From a virus, in the IMG/VR virus record IMGVR_UViG_3300007345_000371, positions 1 to 20,919 of that record: 20,919 nucleotides of DNA; one strand, given 5' to 3'. Every line of letters starts with the position of its first letter. Position 1 is the first letter of the stretch. A model generated the notes under the pieces. The model worked only from the letters and a program-made list of their open reading frames with translations, ran no database searches and was not told where the DNA came from. This document shows positions 1 through 5,851 of this stretch, piece after piece. The position numbers and the translations under genes are program-made.

Positions 1-1
1 T

Positions 2-472
2 AAACTATCCGGGAATGTATCATCAGGTATTGAACCATGGGCAGCTAATGTATTTACAGAGCAGTCTGCTAAAGGTACTTTCATAAGAAAGAATCCTACA
101 TTAGAAAAGCTATTAGAACAAAAGGGATTTAATACCAAAGAAATCTGGGATAAAATACTTCAAGACGGTGGCTCAGTTCAAGACTTAGACTGTTTAACAC
201 AAGACGAAAAAGATGTGTTTAAAACGTTTAAAGAAATCAACCAACTAGAATTAGTTAATCAAGCTGGAATTAGACAACAGTATATAGATCAGAGTGTTAG
301 TTTAAACCTTGCTTTTCCAAATGAAGCGTCTCCAAGGTGGATTAATAAAGTCCATATGGAAGCCTGGAAAAAAGGTATTAAGACTTTGTACTATATGCGA
401 ACCGAGTCTGTGTTAAGAGGCGATATAGCTTCGAAAGCTCTAGATGAAAGTTGCTTAAGTTGCGACGGCTAG
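2..472 (+). CDS. nrdA: Ribonucleoside-diphosphate reductase large (alpha) subunit, C-terminal part, 5' end outside window
   Basis: Class I ribonucleotide reductase alpha subunit, which reduces ribonucleoside diphosphates to deoxyribonucleotides for phage DNA synthesis. The frame is open from the left edge, so the internal ATG at 215 is not the start; residues before it (KLSGNVSSGIEPWAANVFTE) continue the enzyme. Seen: the conserved SSGIEP segment, a Tyr-Tyr pair in TLYYMRTES, which corresponds in position to the radical-transfer tyrosines near the C-terminus of NrdA proteins, and a terminal CLSCDG, the flexible redox-active Cys pair that re-reduces the active site. Only about 156 residues are present. 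It is the only plus-strand gene and converges on the late block, so it probably ends a DNA-metabolism operon to the left. The small subunit NrdB is not in view. Family assignment is secure; the symbol nrdA rather than nrdE is by resemblance of the tail. Confidence 0.93.
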   Translation, partial: KLSGNVSSGIEPWAANVFTEQSAKGTFIRKNPTLEKLLEQKGFNTKEIWDKILQDGGSVQDLDCLTQDEKDVFKTFKEINQLELVNQAGIRQQYIDQSVSLNLAFPNEASPRWINKVHMEAWKKGIKTLYYMRTESVLRGDIASKALDESCLSCDG

Positions 473-480
473 AAATGAAT

Positions 481-510
481 AAAGGGGCTTATGCCCCTTT
501 TTTTTATTTT
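481..510 (+). terminator. Rho-independent terminator, probably serving both convergent operons
   Basis: A perfect 8-bp inverted repeat, AAAGGGGC (481-488) and GCCCCTTT (493-500), has a 4-nt TTAT loop and runs into a T tract (498-505, then 507-510). It starts 8 nt after the nrdA stop codon and is a classic intrinsic terminator on the plus strand. Read on the minus strand the same stem follows the stop codon of the last late gene (504-506). The outgoing tract there is weaker (TTTATTCATTT), so termination of the late transcript is likely but less certain. Confidence 0.88.
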
Positions 511-758
511 TCTCCGCAAGGTTTCCCATTAGCGATGTTAACCCATTTTTCTTTTTGAAACCAATCTCGCAATGTTGCTCCAGGTTTTCTGGCGTCTTTA
601 ACATTTGTAGAACTTGGTCTTTTGTATCCTCCTTTTGCCGCTGTCCTTTGCTTAGCGTTAATAAGCTTTTGTCTCTCAGCTGGACTCATACTTTTATATT
701 TGTCATAAGGTAAACAAACTTTTTTAGTTCCTCCACCTTTTATTTTACTCTTAGGCAT
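504..758 (-). CDS. Small basic protein of unknown function, DUF5872-like
   Basis: An 84-aa Lys/Arg/Gly-rich protein with the order KVCLP, then MSPAERQKLINAKQR, then GATLRDWFQKEKWVNI, then GKPCGEK at the end. The pattern KVCLP...AKGGYKR...LRDWF.KE.W....GKPCG recalls a widespread unknown family in phages and large DNA viruses (DUF5872, named from memory). Two cysteines, one near each end, and the high charge would suit a metal- or nucleic-acid-binding protein, but no function is established. It is the last gene of the late block and overlaps the upstream metallopeptidase-like gene by 8 nt, which suggests translational coupling. Its stop codon abuts the terminator. Real gene: very likely; function: unknown. 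Confidence 0.82.
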   Translation of the reverse strand: MPKSKIKGGGTKKVCLPYDKYKSMSPAERQKLINAKQRTAAKGGYKRPSSTNVKDARKPGATLRDWFQKEKWVNIANGKPCGEK

Positions 759-1143
759 TTCTTTTTCTTTTTATATCTCTTTGTATCTTGTACATGTTAG
801 CATAAGCTTCTTTCTCCCAAGGCAGACTTTTGTCTTTTGGATTAACACTCATAGTTGGATACCTACTTTCAGACGATGTTGGTGTTTGCTTCCATGAATA
901 ATTCAAAGAGTCAAACTTTAGTCTACCATCTTTTATCTGTTGTTTATGTACTGTTTCATGAGCTATAACTAAAGACTTATCTTTTCTAGAGAGATCCTTA
1001 TTTATATGAATAGTCTTATGCTCATCTACAAAACCCCACATATTTTTCTCTGGCATTTCTACTTCTTTGATAACATTATCAAGATGATTAGATGTTTCAT
1101 GTAAACCTAATACTTGGTTCTTATTTTTTAATTTAAATGCCAT
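751..1143 (-). CDS. Small HExxH zinc metallopeptidase-like protein
   Basis: A 130-aa protein with a zinc-peptidase core: HETVH at residues 62-66 within a predicted helix (KSLVIAHETVHKQQ), and a conserved-looking LPWEKEAYAN at 108-117 whose E110 or E112 could be the third zinc ligand, as in gluzincins. The segment before the motif (WGFVDEHKTIHINKDL) has the strand pattern that usually precedes the active-site helix. There is no signal peptide, so it should act in the cytoplasm or be packaged. It starts inside the PhoH stop codon (1-nt TAATG overlap) and overlaps the next gene by 8 nt. It could mature phage proteins or attack a host protein; the substrate is unknown. It is shorter than typical peptidases, so an inactive binding fold is possible. 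Confidence 0.8.
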   Translation of the reverse strand: MAFKLKNKNQVLGLHETSNHLDNVIKEVEMPEKNMWGFVDEHKTIHINKDLSRKDKSLVIAHETVHKQQIKDGRLKFDSLNYSWKQTPTSSESRYPTMSVNPKDKSLPWEKEAYANMYKIQRDIKRKRNA

Positions 1144-1826
1144 TAGTCTGAAAATATTTTATATACGTTTAATATATCTTGAACGATACTGTGCCTGTGG
1201 TTCTTTTTCAGGCATACAAAGTTAAAGCCAGGTACTTGCTCTTCAACACGACGCAGGAAAGACAGTCCACTTATTTTTTTATCTTTCAAATCTATCTGCG
1301 CTATATCCCCACATAAAACCATTTTTGATCCATGTCCTAATCTACCTAGTAATGCTTCTGTTTGTGCATGTGTTAAGTTTTGTACTTCATCAGCGATCAA
1401 CATTACATTAGTAAATGTTAATCCTCTTATATAGCCAAGTGGTAGTATTTGAATATTGCCCTCGCTTATCTCTTTTTCTATTTTATTCTTATCGTATAAG
1501 TTATAGAAGTTTTGATATATAGGTTGCAACCATGGATCCATCTTTTCTGATATGTCACCAGGTAAAAATCCAAGATCTTCGCCTGCTAACACGGCTGGTC
1601 TAGTGATTATTAGTTTATCTATTTCTTTTCTAAACAATAAATCTAAACCAACAGCAGTTGCTAATAGTGTCTTACCAGAACCTGCAGCGCCAGTCACAAC
1701 AGTAACGGCGCTATCAAGTATTATTTCTTTTGCTACTTTTTGTTCTTCGTTTAATTGAAGTTTAAACTTTATTGGATTCTTAGGTTTTCTTTTAGCTTTG
1801 AAAACTTCATCGTTATAATCCGTCAT
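1143..1826 (-). CDS. phoH: PhoH-family P-loop ATPase
   Basis: A 227-aa single-domain ATPase of the PhoH-like family, common in marine phages. Seen: Walker A GAAGSGKT at residues 46-53, the ITRPAV motif at 74-79 after the first strand, Walker B LIADEVQNLT at 143-152 with D146 and E147, and a CGDIAQIDL sensor-like segment at 172-180. This order is that of the PhoH core (an SF1-helicase-like fold) without extra N-terminal KH or PIN domains. The family is linked to RNA metabolism and, in E. coli, to phosphate starvation, but its phage role is unsettled. The ATG follows an A/T-only leader (AATAAATAATATTATATG) with no Shine-Dalgarno. It lies at the end of the late block after the lysis genes, an unusual place for what is often an early metabolic gene. 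Confidence 0.95.
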   Translation of the reverse strand: MTDYNDEVFKAKRKPKNPIKFKLQLNEEQKVAKEIILDSAVTVVTGAAGSGKTLLATAVGLDLLFRKEIDKLIITRPAVLAGEDLGFLPGDISEKMDPWLQPIYQNFYNLYDKNKIEKEISEGNIQILPLGYIRGLTFTNVMLIADEVQNLTHAQTEALLGRLGHGSKMVLCGDIAQIDLKDKKISGLSFLRRVEEQVPGFNFVCLKKNHRHSIVQDILNVYKIFSD

Positions 1827-1832
1827 ATAATA

Positions 1833-1979
1833 TTATTTATTTTTAGGTTTCTTTTTTCCTAAATTGCCAGGTCCACCGGCTTTTGTGCATCTAACTCCCC
1901 AGCCAGATGCGTAGGCGCTAGGCCATACTTTGAACTTCTTCTTAGCAGCAGCTTTACAAGCTGGACTTATCTTACCCAC
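1833..1979 (-). CDS. 48-aa basic small phage protein, GTG start
   Basis: A short frame starting at GTG (1979-1977) and ending at TAA (1835-1833), reading (V/M)GKISPACKAAAKKKFKV, then WPSAYASGWGVRCTKAGGPG, then a Lys-rich tail. It lies in the 155-nt space between the secreted protein and phoH, which is otherwise unexplained in this tightly packed block. The GTG begins 2 nt after the upstream stop, as expected for coupled re-initiation. There is no in-frame ATG before the upstream in-frame stop at 1995-1997. The motif K(I)SPACKA.AK.KF.VxPSAYA resembles small proteins remembered from other marine phages. Two Cys (residues 8 and 31) and about 30% Lys are notable. Function unknown. Confidence 0.78.
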   Translation of the reverse strand: MGKISPACKAAAKKKFKVWPSAYASGWGVRCTKAGGPGNLGKKKPKNK

Positions 1980-1981
1980 GA

Positions 1982-2386
1982 TTAGAATTTTAATCTATAG
2001 AAAGTGACATTGTATCCAATACGAGAGTCACCTCTAAAAGTAATTTCAGCCTCAATATCTCTACTGGCAAGTTCTCTCATTAGAGCATCGTGCATTGGAT
2101 CTTGCATAAAGAAACATGCATTATAGTTTGGTGCTGATATAAAGTTAACGCTAACTTGTTTAAAACCTCTAGGAGGATTACAAGGAGCTACAGGCCCGAT
2201 GTGTGGTTTAACTGCTATTGGTGATCCGTGTGGATTAGCTGATTCAAGCATAACTCCTTTAACAGTTACTTTACGCCCGTCAAAGCGCGATGGATTGTCA
2301 GCAAATGTTGCGCCTGGTATTGCCATTTGAGCCATTGCAGCTACAGACATAAACAATACAGTTAATAATATAGTTGTTTTTTTCAT
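1982..2386 (-). CDS. Secreted 134-aa protein with Bacteroidetes-type signal peptide
   Basis: The N-terminus MKKTTILLTVLFMSVAAMAQ is a clear Sec signal peptide (basic KK, hydrophobic core at about residues 5-15, AMA-Q cleavage near residue 19-20). The Q after cleavage is typical of Bacteroidetes. There is no lipobox cysteine, so it is not a lipoprotein o-spanin. The mature part is beta-rich: FDGRKVTVKGVMLES and EAEITFRGDSR look like OB-fold-type strands. C69 and C91 could form a disulfide in the periplasm. It overlaps the upstream membrane-protein gene by 4 nt, and its position after the holin-like genes suggests a periplasmic role in late infection, such as lysis control, spanin-like function or superinfection exclusion. 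No family is recognised with confidence; an acquired host gene is possible. Confidence 0.85.
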   Translation of the reverse strand: MKKTTILLTVLFMSVAAMAQMAIPGATFADNPSRFDGRKVTVKGVMLESANPHGSPIAVKPHIGPVAPCNPPRGFKQVSVNFISAPNYNACFFMQDPMHDALMRELASRDIEAEITFRGDSRIGYNVTFYRLKF

Positions 2387-2676
2387 GATTTATTTCTTAT
2401 GAATGCCTTATAATGAAATATGCTAGCCCAAGTAAACAAAGCGGCATATCCTATGTTTATTATTATCTCTACATTTAATGGATACTGAGCAGATAGTACA
2501 TTCCATAGCGCGCCAATTGATGGTATTGCTAATCCTATCCTCAATAGTATTGTTTCAAAAATGTTTAATCTTGCCAATGCTTTTATTTCTCTTCCAAATA
2601 TAAATATATAGAACAATGTAGCATTAACAAATATAAATAAGTTTGCTATTTCGTTTATAACTTGTAGTAAATCCAT
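2383..2676 (-). CDS. Small three-helix membrane protein, possible second holin or antiholin
   Basis: A 97-aa protein with three hydrophobic segments, at about residues 11-28 (ANLFIFVNATLFYIFIFG), 41-62 (ETILLRIGLAIPSIGALWNV) and 68-87 (VEIIINIGYAALFTWASIF), and a basic C-terminus KAFIRNKS. By the positive-inside rule the charged loop GREIKALARL and the tail would face the cytoplasm. It begins in the stop codon of the holin-like gene (1-nt TAATG overlap) and overlaps the secreted-protein gene by 4 nt. Small size, topology and position in a lysis block fit a holin partner or antiholin. Sequence alone does not prove this; it may instead be an unrelated inner-membrane protein. Confidence 0.75.
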   Translation of the reverse strand: MDLLQVINEIANLFIFVNATLFYIFIFGREIKALARLNIFETILLRIGLAIPSIGALWNVLSAQYPLNVEIIINIGYAALFTWASIFHYKAFIRNKS

Positions 2677-2957
2677 TATACTTTATTTAAAAATCTTTTA
2701 GACACAGCTTCAACTCCTTTTAATCCTAGAAAACCTAAAACAAATGCAATACCATTTTCGTATTTTACGTCACTGATATTTAGCAAGTGCGCTGCAACTG
2801 GTGTAATGTAATTAGCGCTAGCTACTCCAGCTATTATAGAAAAGAAAGATTGCTTCCAATTTATAGCAGCACCTTTGCCAAGCAATAATAAGCTCCCGAA
2901 TAAACCAGCTATACTTTGCATAATGTTTATTCCGATCTCGTCTAAGAATGTTTTCAT
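2676..2957 (-). CDS. Holin-like small membrane protein
   Basis: A 93-aa protein with an amphipathic start (MKTFLDEIGINIMQSIAGLF), hydrophobic segments at about residues 12-27 and 38-58, and a third at about 68-85 (GIAFVLGFLGLKGVEAV) before a basic end SKRFLNKV. The last segment resembles the C-terminal helix of phage holin families. It is three short genes after the amidase. The role would be timed permeabilisation of the inner membrane so the amidase reaches peptidoglycan. Its ATG lies in a 4-nt ATGA overlap with the 58-aa gene. Of the two membrane proteins here, this is the better holin candidate. Exact holin class not assigned. Confidence 0.78.
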   Translation of the reverse strand: MKTFLDEIGINIMQSIAGLFGSLLLLGKGAAINWKQSFFSIIAGVASANYITPVAAHLLNISDVKYENGIAFVLGFLGLKGVEAVSKRFLNKV

Positions 2958-3130
2958 TTTTTATTTTGTTTTCCTCCTCTACTGTATGGGAACAATGTAT
3001 TCATTGCCTCGCGTCTGCCTTCGCAACCACAAGGTATATTTAAACCTTGAGATACTTTATCTACAACCTTTTTAATGCCAGTGGCTTTTGTTACTTTGTG
3101 TATTGTATCTCCTAATCCTCTTGATTCCAT
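2954..3130 (-). CDS. 58-aa conserved small phage protein with CGC motif
   Basis: A short frame from ATG (3130-3128) to TGA (2956-2954), reading MESRGLGDTIHKVTKATGIK at the N-terminus, then KVVDKVSQGLNIPCGCEGRR, then EAMNTLFPY and a basic tail. It fills the otherwise empty gap between the Lys/Cys-rich gene (1-nt spacing) and the holin-like gene (4-nt ATGA overlap). The pattern GLGDTI.K.TKATGIKK.VD.VS....(D/P)CGC..R.E..N.LFPY is one I remember from many Bacteroidetes and marine phages, always as a short gene of unknown role. The CGC pair could bind metal or form a disulfide. Coding is supported by the tight junctions and the recognisable pattern. Confidence 0.87.
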   Translation of the reverse strand: MESRGLGDTIHKVTKATGIKKVVDKVSQGLNIPCGCEGRREAMNTLFPYSRGGKQNKK

Positions 3131-3131
3131 A

Positions 3132-3428
3132 TTAATATTTACCTCTTATTCCTTTTGGACTTGACTTAGTACTTCCACCTTTACCAGCCCATAAATCTTT
3201 ACAAGCCCAGTATTTAGCAGATAATTTATCTTTTGCATTGGCACAACCATGTCTAGCCCTGAAGCTTTTTCTAGCAGCAGCAGAATAATTGTGACCATAC
3301 TCAGATGCGCCGTAGTGTATTATCTTTTCTTTACCTCCAGAGCAAGCTTTTACAACCCTCTTTTTACCAGCTTTTGGCGATGGCTTAGGAGAGTTACATT
3401 TCATTTTTGATTTGTCTAGTTTTTTCAT
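3132..3428 (-). CDS. 98-aa Lys/Cys-rich small phage protein of unknown function
   Basis: A highly basic protein with four cysteines (residues 11, 29, 62 and 76). The core reads KRVVKACSGGKEKIIHYGAS, then AAARKSFRARHGCANAKDKL, then SAKYWACKDLWAG. The order KACxxGKEKIIxxG, RKSFRARHxCA.AKDKL and YWACK recalls a small phage family of unknown function found in diverse tailed phages. Regular spacing of Cys and His (H45, H60) would suit zinc binding, but this is not demonstrated. The start overlaps the amidase stop by 4 nt and the stop lies 1 nt before the 58-aa gene, so it belongs to the lysis block. A virion or DNA-binding role is equally possible. Confidence 0.85.
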   Translation of the reverse strand: MKKLDKSKMKCNSPKPSPKAGKKRVVKACSGGKEKIIHYGASEYGHNYSAAARKSFRARHGCANAKDKLSAKYWACKDLWAGKGGSTKSSPKGIRGKY

Positions 3429-4096
3429 TCAGTTAAACCTTTCCACATTTCAATTATTCTTGGATCTGGATATATATCAGCTTTATCGTATCTAACGCTG
3501 TTGTGAGTATAAACGCCAGGCTCAGCCATTAATGCGCGCATGGTAACATCCCATACGTCTTCATTGTAATCTAAAGGAATATTATAAGTCTTACTCCAGA
3601 ACAATAACAATTTACGAACACTTTCTATTTGTTCATCTGTGTACTTATGCCAGAACTTACTACCTCTATATTCTTCATCTAACGTACAGACTTCGTCTGC
3701 GTTTATATAATTGCCGTATATACTTTTAAACCTGCTCCCAGATGGTTCTAATGGTCCGTATGAACATAGTTCAATGCCTATACTTATTTTGTCTAACGAT
3801 ACATAAGGTAAACCTTTACTATCAAACACAGACTCTTTAAGTCCTAAGTGATACGCCCAATATAAAGAAGAAAACGCTTGCACAATAGATCCGTCTCTAG
3901 ATATGCAAACAGCAGTACCAACACGAGCTCTATCATTAGCCCAAATATCTATCGTGCGTTCACCTGTTGGTCCACCAACCGTATGGTGCAAATATATTTG
4001 TTTCTTTGGACTAGATTGCTTTATGTATTGATGCGGCTCTAGCGGATGTTGTTTTAAATTTAAATCATCTAGAGTTATCTCTATGTTATTGGCCAT
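3425..4096 (-). CDS. Endolysin: N-acetylmuramoyl-L-alanine amidase (Amidase_2 / PGRP fold)
   Basis: A 223-aa zinc amidase that cleaves the bond between N-acetylmuramic acid and L-alanine in peptidoglycan. Seen: first zinc-ligand region QIYLHHTVGG with H37/H38, YWAYHLG with H83, the central strand ISIGIEL with E109, and the last ligand region GVYTHNSVR (H198) followed by KADIYPDP, where D207 occupies the position of the usual terminal Cys or Asp ligand. There is no signal peptide, so export should depend on a holin. An insertion at about residues 111-150 (PLEPSGSRFKSIYGNYINAD onward) makes it longer than T7 lysozyme (151 aa). The start follows an A/T leader (AAGTAATAAATATTATATG) without Shine-Dalgarno, and a 25-nt space separates it from the structural genes, the widest in the block. 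Confidence 0.95.
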   Translation of the reverse strand: MANNIEITLDDLNLKQHPLEPHQYIKQSSPKKQIYLHHTVGGPTGERTIDIWANDRARVGTAVCISRDGSIVQAFSSLYWAYHLGLKESVFDSKGLPYVSLDKISIGIELCSYGPLEPSGSRFKSIYGNYINADEVCTLDEEYRGSKFWHKYTDEQIESVRKLLLFWSKTYNIPLDYNEDVWDVTMRALMAEPGVYTHNSVRYDKADIYPDPRIIEMWKGLTE

Positions 4097-4121
4097 ATAA
4101 TATTTATTACTTGATTTGATT

Positions 4122-5846
4122 TTATTTTACCCTTCTACCACCACCAACTCTTATTCCACTGCCAACCCTAGATCCAGCCTCGACTCTTCCACCGGTTTGT
4201 TTTTTCTTTTTGTCGTCTTGAATACCTAATTCCCATTCAGACCAACCGCCAAGTAGTGCCATTCTCTCCCACATTTCTAAGTCTTGACTGTATGCTGCAT
4301 CTATGTTATTTATTTTCTTTATAACACGATCTGCTGGTATGTTAGTTGTGGCAGATATTACATTTGCGCTTGCTAGCCAAGCTGGATTATCTAAGCTCCA
4401 ACCCATTTGTGACATCTCTTTTTTGTTCCACTGTACTTCGCGAGCTGCTTGATTTAATCTAGACAACTTTGAAGATATTGGAGGAGATATTTTTGTCATT
4501 TCAAACGCAACCTTCTCATAGTTTGGTCTTTTCTTTTCCGATTCTTCTATTGCTTTTAGCACTCCACCTTTTACAGTACTTGCAACAGCTCCACCAACAC
4601 CGATACCTCTTAGTATACCGTCTGCCATACCATTTGCCATACGCATATACTTTTCATCCATTTCTTCTTCGTCTTCAAAGTCAGCGGCAAATAACGCAGA
4701 TTGTATAGCGTTGAATATTATTCCTTGCACAGCGCCATAATAAAGTATTTTTGATATATTTACTTTAGCATCACCTCTTCCAGCTGCTAAATCCATGCTA
4801 GCTTTCTTTATGATACGAGCATACTGAGAAGGTGTATTTGCAAACGCTAGCACTATTCTACCTAATGGTCCAGCTTGCTGTTGAGATATTCTATCAGGTC
4901 TACTTGACTGTTGAGATTCTTCTGTTGCTTCTCTAAAATCATCAAATGCTTTTTGCTCCGCTTCGCTTTGACTTAATCCTTCTTTTAAATATGACTTAAG
5001 TCTATTTCTATAAAACGTAGCTCCGCCAGATGCAATAGCAAAACTATCAGCAAACTGTGTAGGTAAAAATCCTTTTTGAAGTATATAACTAATAGCACCT
5101 CTAACTCCACCTTTATTTGCCATTTCAGCAATGTCAGCTTCGTTTATGTTAATAGTTAAATTATTTCTACGCTCTTTCAAAAAGTCCGAATTAAATAAAT
5201 AAGCAAAGTCTTTCCAATACTGAGGTTGATTAGCAAATGCTGCAGATGCTTTCAATATATTATTGTCTGACCAGTTTATAAAGTTTACTGCAGATATAGT
5301 CTGAAGTAATGCTGATCTAGTATTAAAGAACATTATTGCACCAGTACTACCGTTGACCCAGTCTAAAAATCTACCCGTATTAGAATCACCATCGAAGTTT
5401 CTATTCTTACCAGACTTCATTCTTTTTAACATGTTCTCTAAAGCTTCTCTATAATTAGAACCATATGCTGCTTCTAGTTTATTTAAGTTCTGCTTAGAGA
5501 ATATTGCGTCAACATTGGCTTGCCATTGTTCTAAGTGCTTTGCTCTTTTAGTGATCTGCAGTCCAGCCATCAAGTCTGTAGTGATGCTACCAGCTAACCA
5601 ACCTTCATTAGGCCCTATGTAACCGTCGCCTTTGTTGATTGCTATTAGTTGATCTGCAAATACACGTAATTCTGGATTATTGAATACGTATTTAGTCATT
5701 TCGTTTAGATCTGACTTGCTCAAACCAGGTACTTCAAAACCTTGTTGATTCCAAATATAGATACGAACAGCTTGCTCTTTAGTGAAACCTTCGTTCGGTA
5801 TTTTCTTTCTTAAGTTTTTTGGAATTATCTTTAAGTTTTTCTTCAA
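4122..5846 (-). CDS. C-terminal piece of giant internal virion protein (gp16-like), separate frame
   Basis: A 574-aa frame read from TTG (5846-5844), overlapping the TGA of the 2056-aa gene by 4 nt. It begins LKKNLKIIPKNLRKKIPNEG and contains a long helical middle with Trp/Asn-rich blocks (ITTDLMAGLQ, AIMFFNTRSALLQTISAVNF, INWSDNN, AFANQPQYWKDFAYLFNSD). A hydrophobic segment near residues 367-385 (ILYYGAVQGIIFNAIQSAL) could span a membrane. From memory these blocks occur in marine phages at the C-terminus of one very long virion protein, fused to what is here the upstream gene. The last about 22 residues are a Gly/Arg tail with four spaced RV pairs. It may be translated by coupling at TTGA, or be cut off from the first part by a one-base change. 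Ejection/internal virion role inferred. Confidence 0.83.
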   Translation of the reverse strand: MKKNLKIIPKNLRKKIPNEGFTKEQAVRIYIWNQQGFEVPGLSKSDLNEMTKYVFNNPELRVFADQLIAINKGDGYIGPNEGWLAGSITTDLMAGLQITKRAKHLEQWQANVDAIFSKQNLNKLEAAYGSNYREALENMLKRMKSGKNRNFDGDSNTGRFLDWVNGSTGAIMFFNTRSALLQTISAVNFINWSDNNILKASAAFANQPQYWKDFAYLFNSDFLKERRNNLTININEADIAEMANKGGVRGAISYILQKGFLPTQFADSFAIASGGATFYRNRLKSYLKEGLSQSEAEQKAFDDFREATEESQQSSRPDRISQQQAGPLGRIVLAFANTPSQYARIIKKASMDLAAGRGDAKVNISKILYYGAVQGIIFNAIQSALFAADFEDEEEMDEKYMRMANGMADGILRGIGVGGAVASTVKGGVLKAIEESEKKRPNYEKVAFEMTKISPPISSKLSRLNQAAREVQWNKKEMSQMGWSLDNPAWLASANVISATTNIPADRVIKKINNIDAAYSQDLEMWERMALLGGWSEWELGIQDDKKKKQTGGRVEAGSRVGSGIRVGGGRRVK

Positions 5847-5851
5847 TGCTT
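5841..5851 (-). other. Frame junction between the two pieces of the giant virion protein
   Basis: On the minus strand the junction reads TAT AAG CAT TGA AGA. The upstream frame ends DYKH-stop. In the -1 frame, GCA TTG AAG AAA (A-L-K-K) leads straight into the downstream frame; just before it that frame has a TAA stop. Adding one base after AAG (AAG GCA TTG AAG) would give an uninterrupted DYKALKK reading. No canonical slippery heptamer precedes the junction. It is either a real split with TTG re-initiation or a one-base deletion in the genome or assembly. Confidence 0.7.

Noticed and set aside
215-472. ATG at 215 as the start of an 85-aa protein
   Set aside because: The frame is open to the left edge and the upstream residues continue the ribonucleotide reductase sequence, so this is an internal Met.
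2972-2978. AGGAGGA on the minus strand as a Shine-Dalgarno for the holin-like gene
   Set aside because: It is about 15 nt from the ATG, too far, and lies inside the coding frame of the 58-aa gene (Arg-Gly-Gly codons). No other gene in the block has such an element.
4097-4121. Promoter in the 25-nt gap before the amidase gene
   Set aside because: The gap is A/T-rich but too short to hold a convincing -33/-7 pair, and the leader features match those of other internal genes. No support for an independent promoter.
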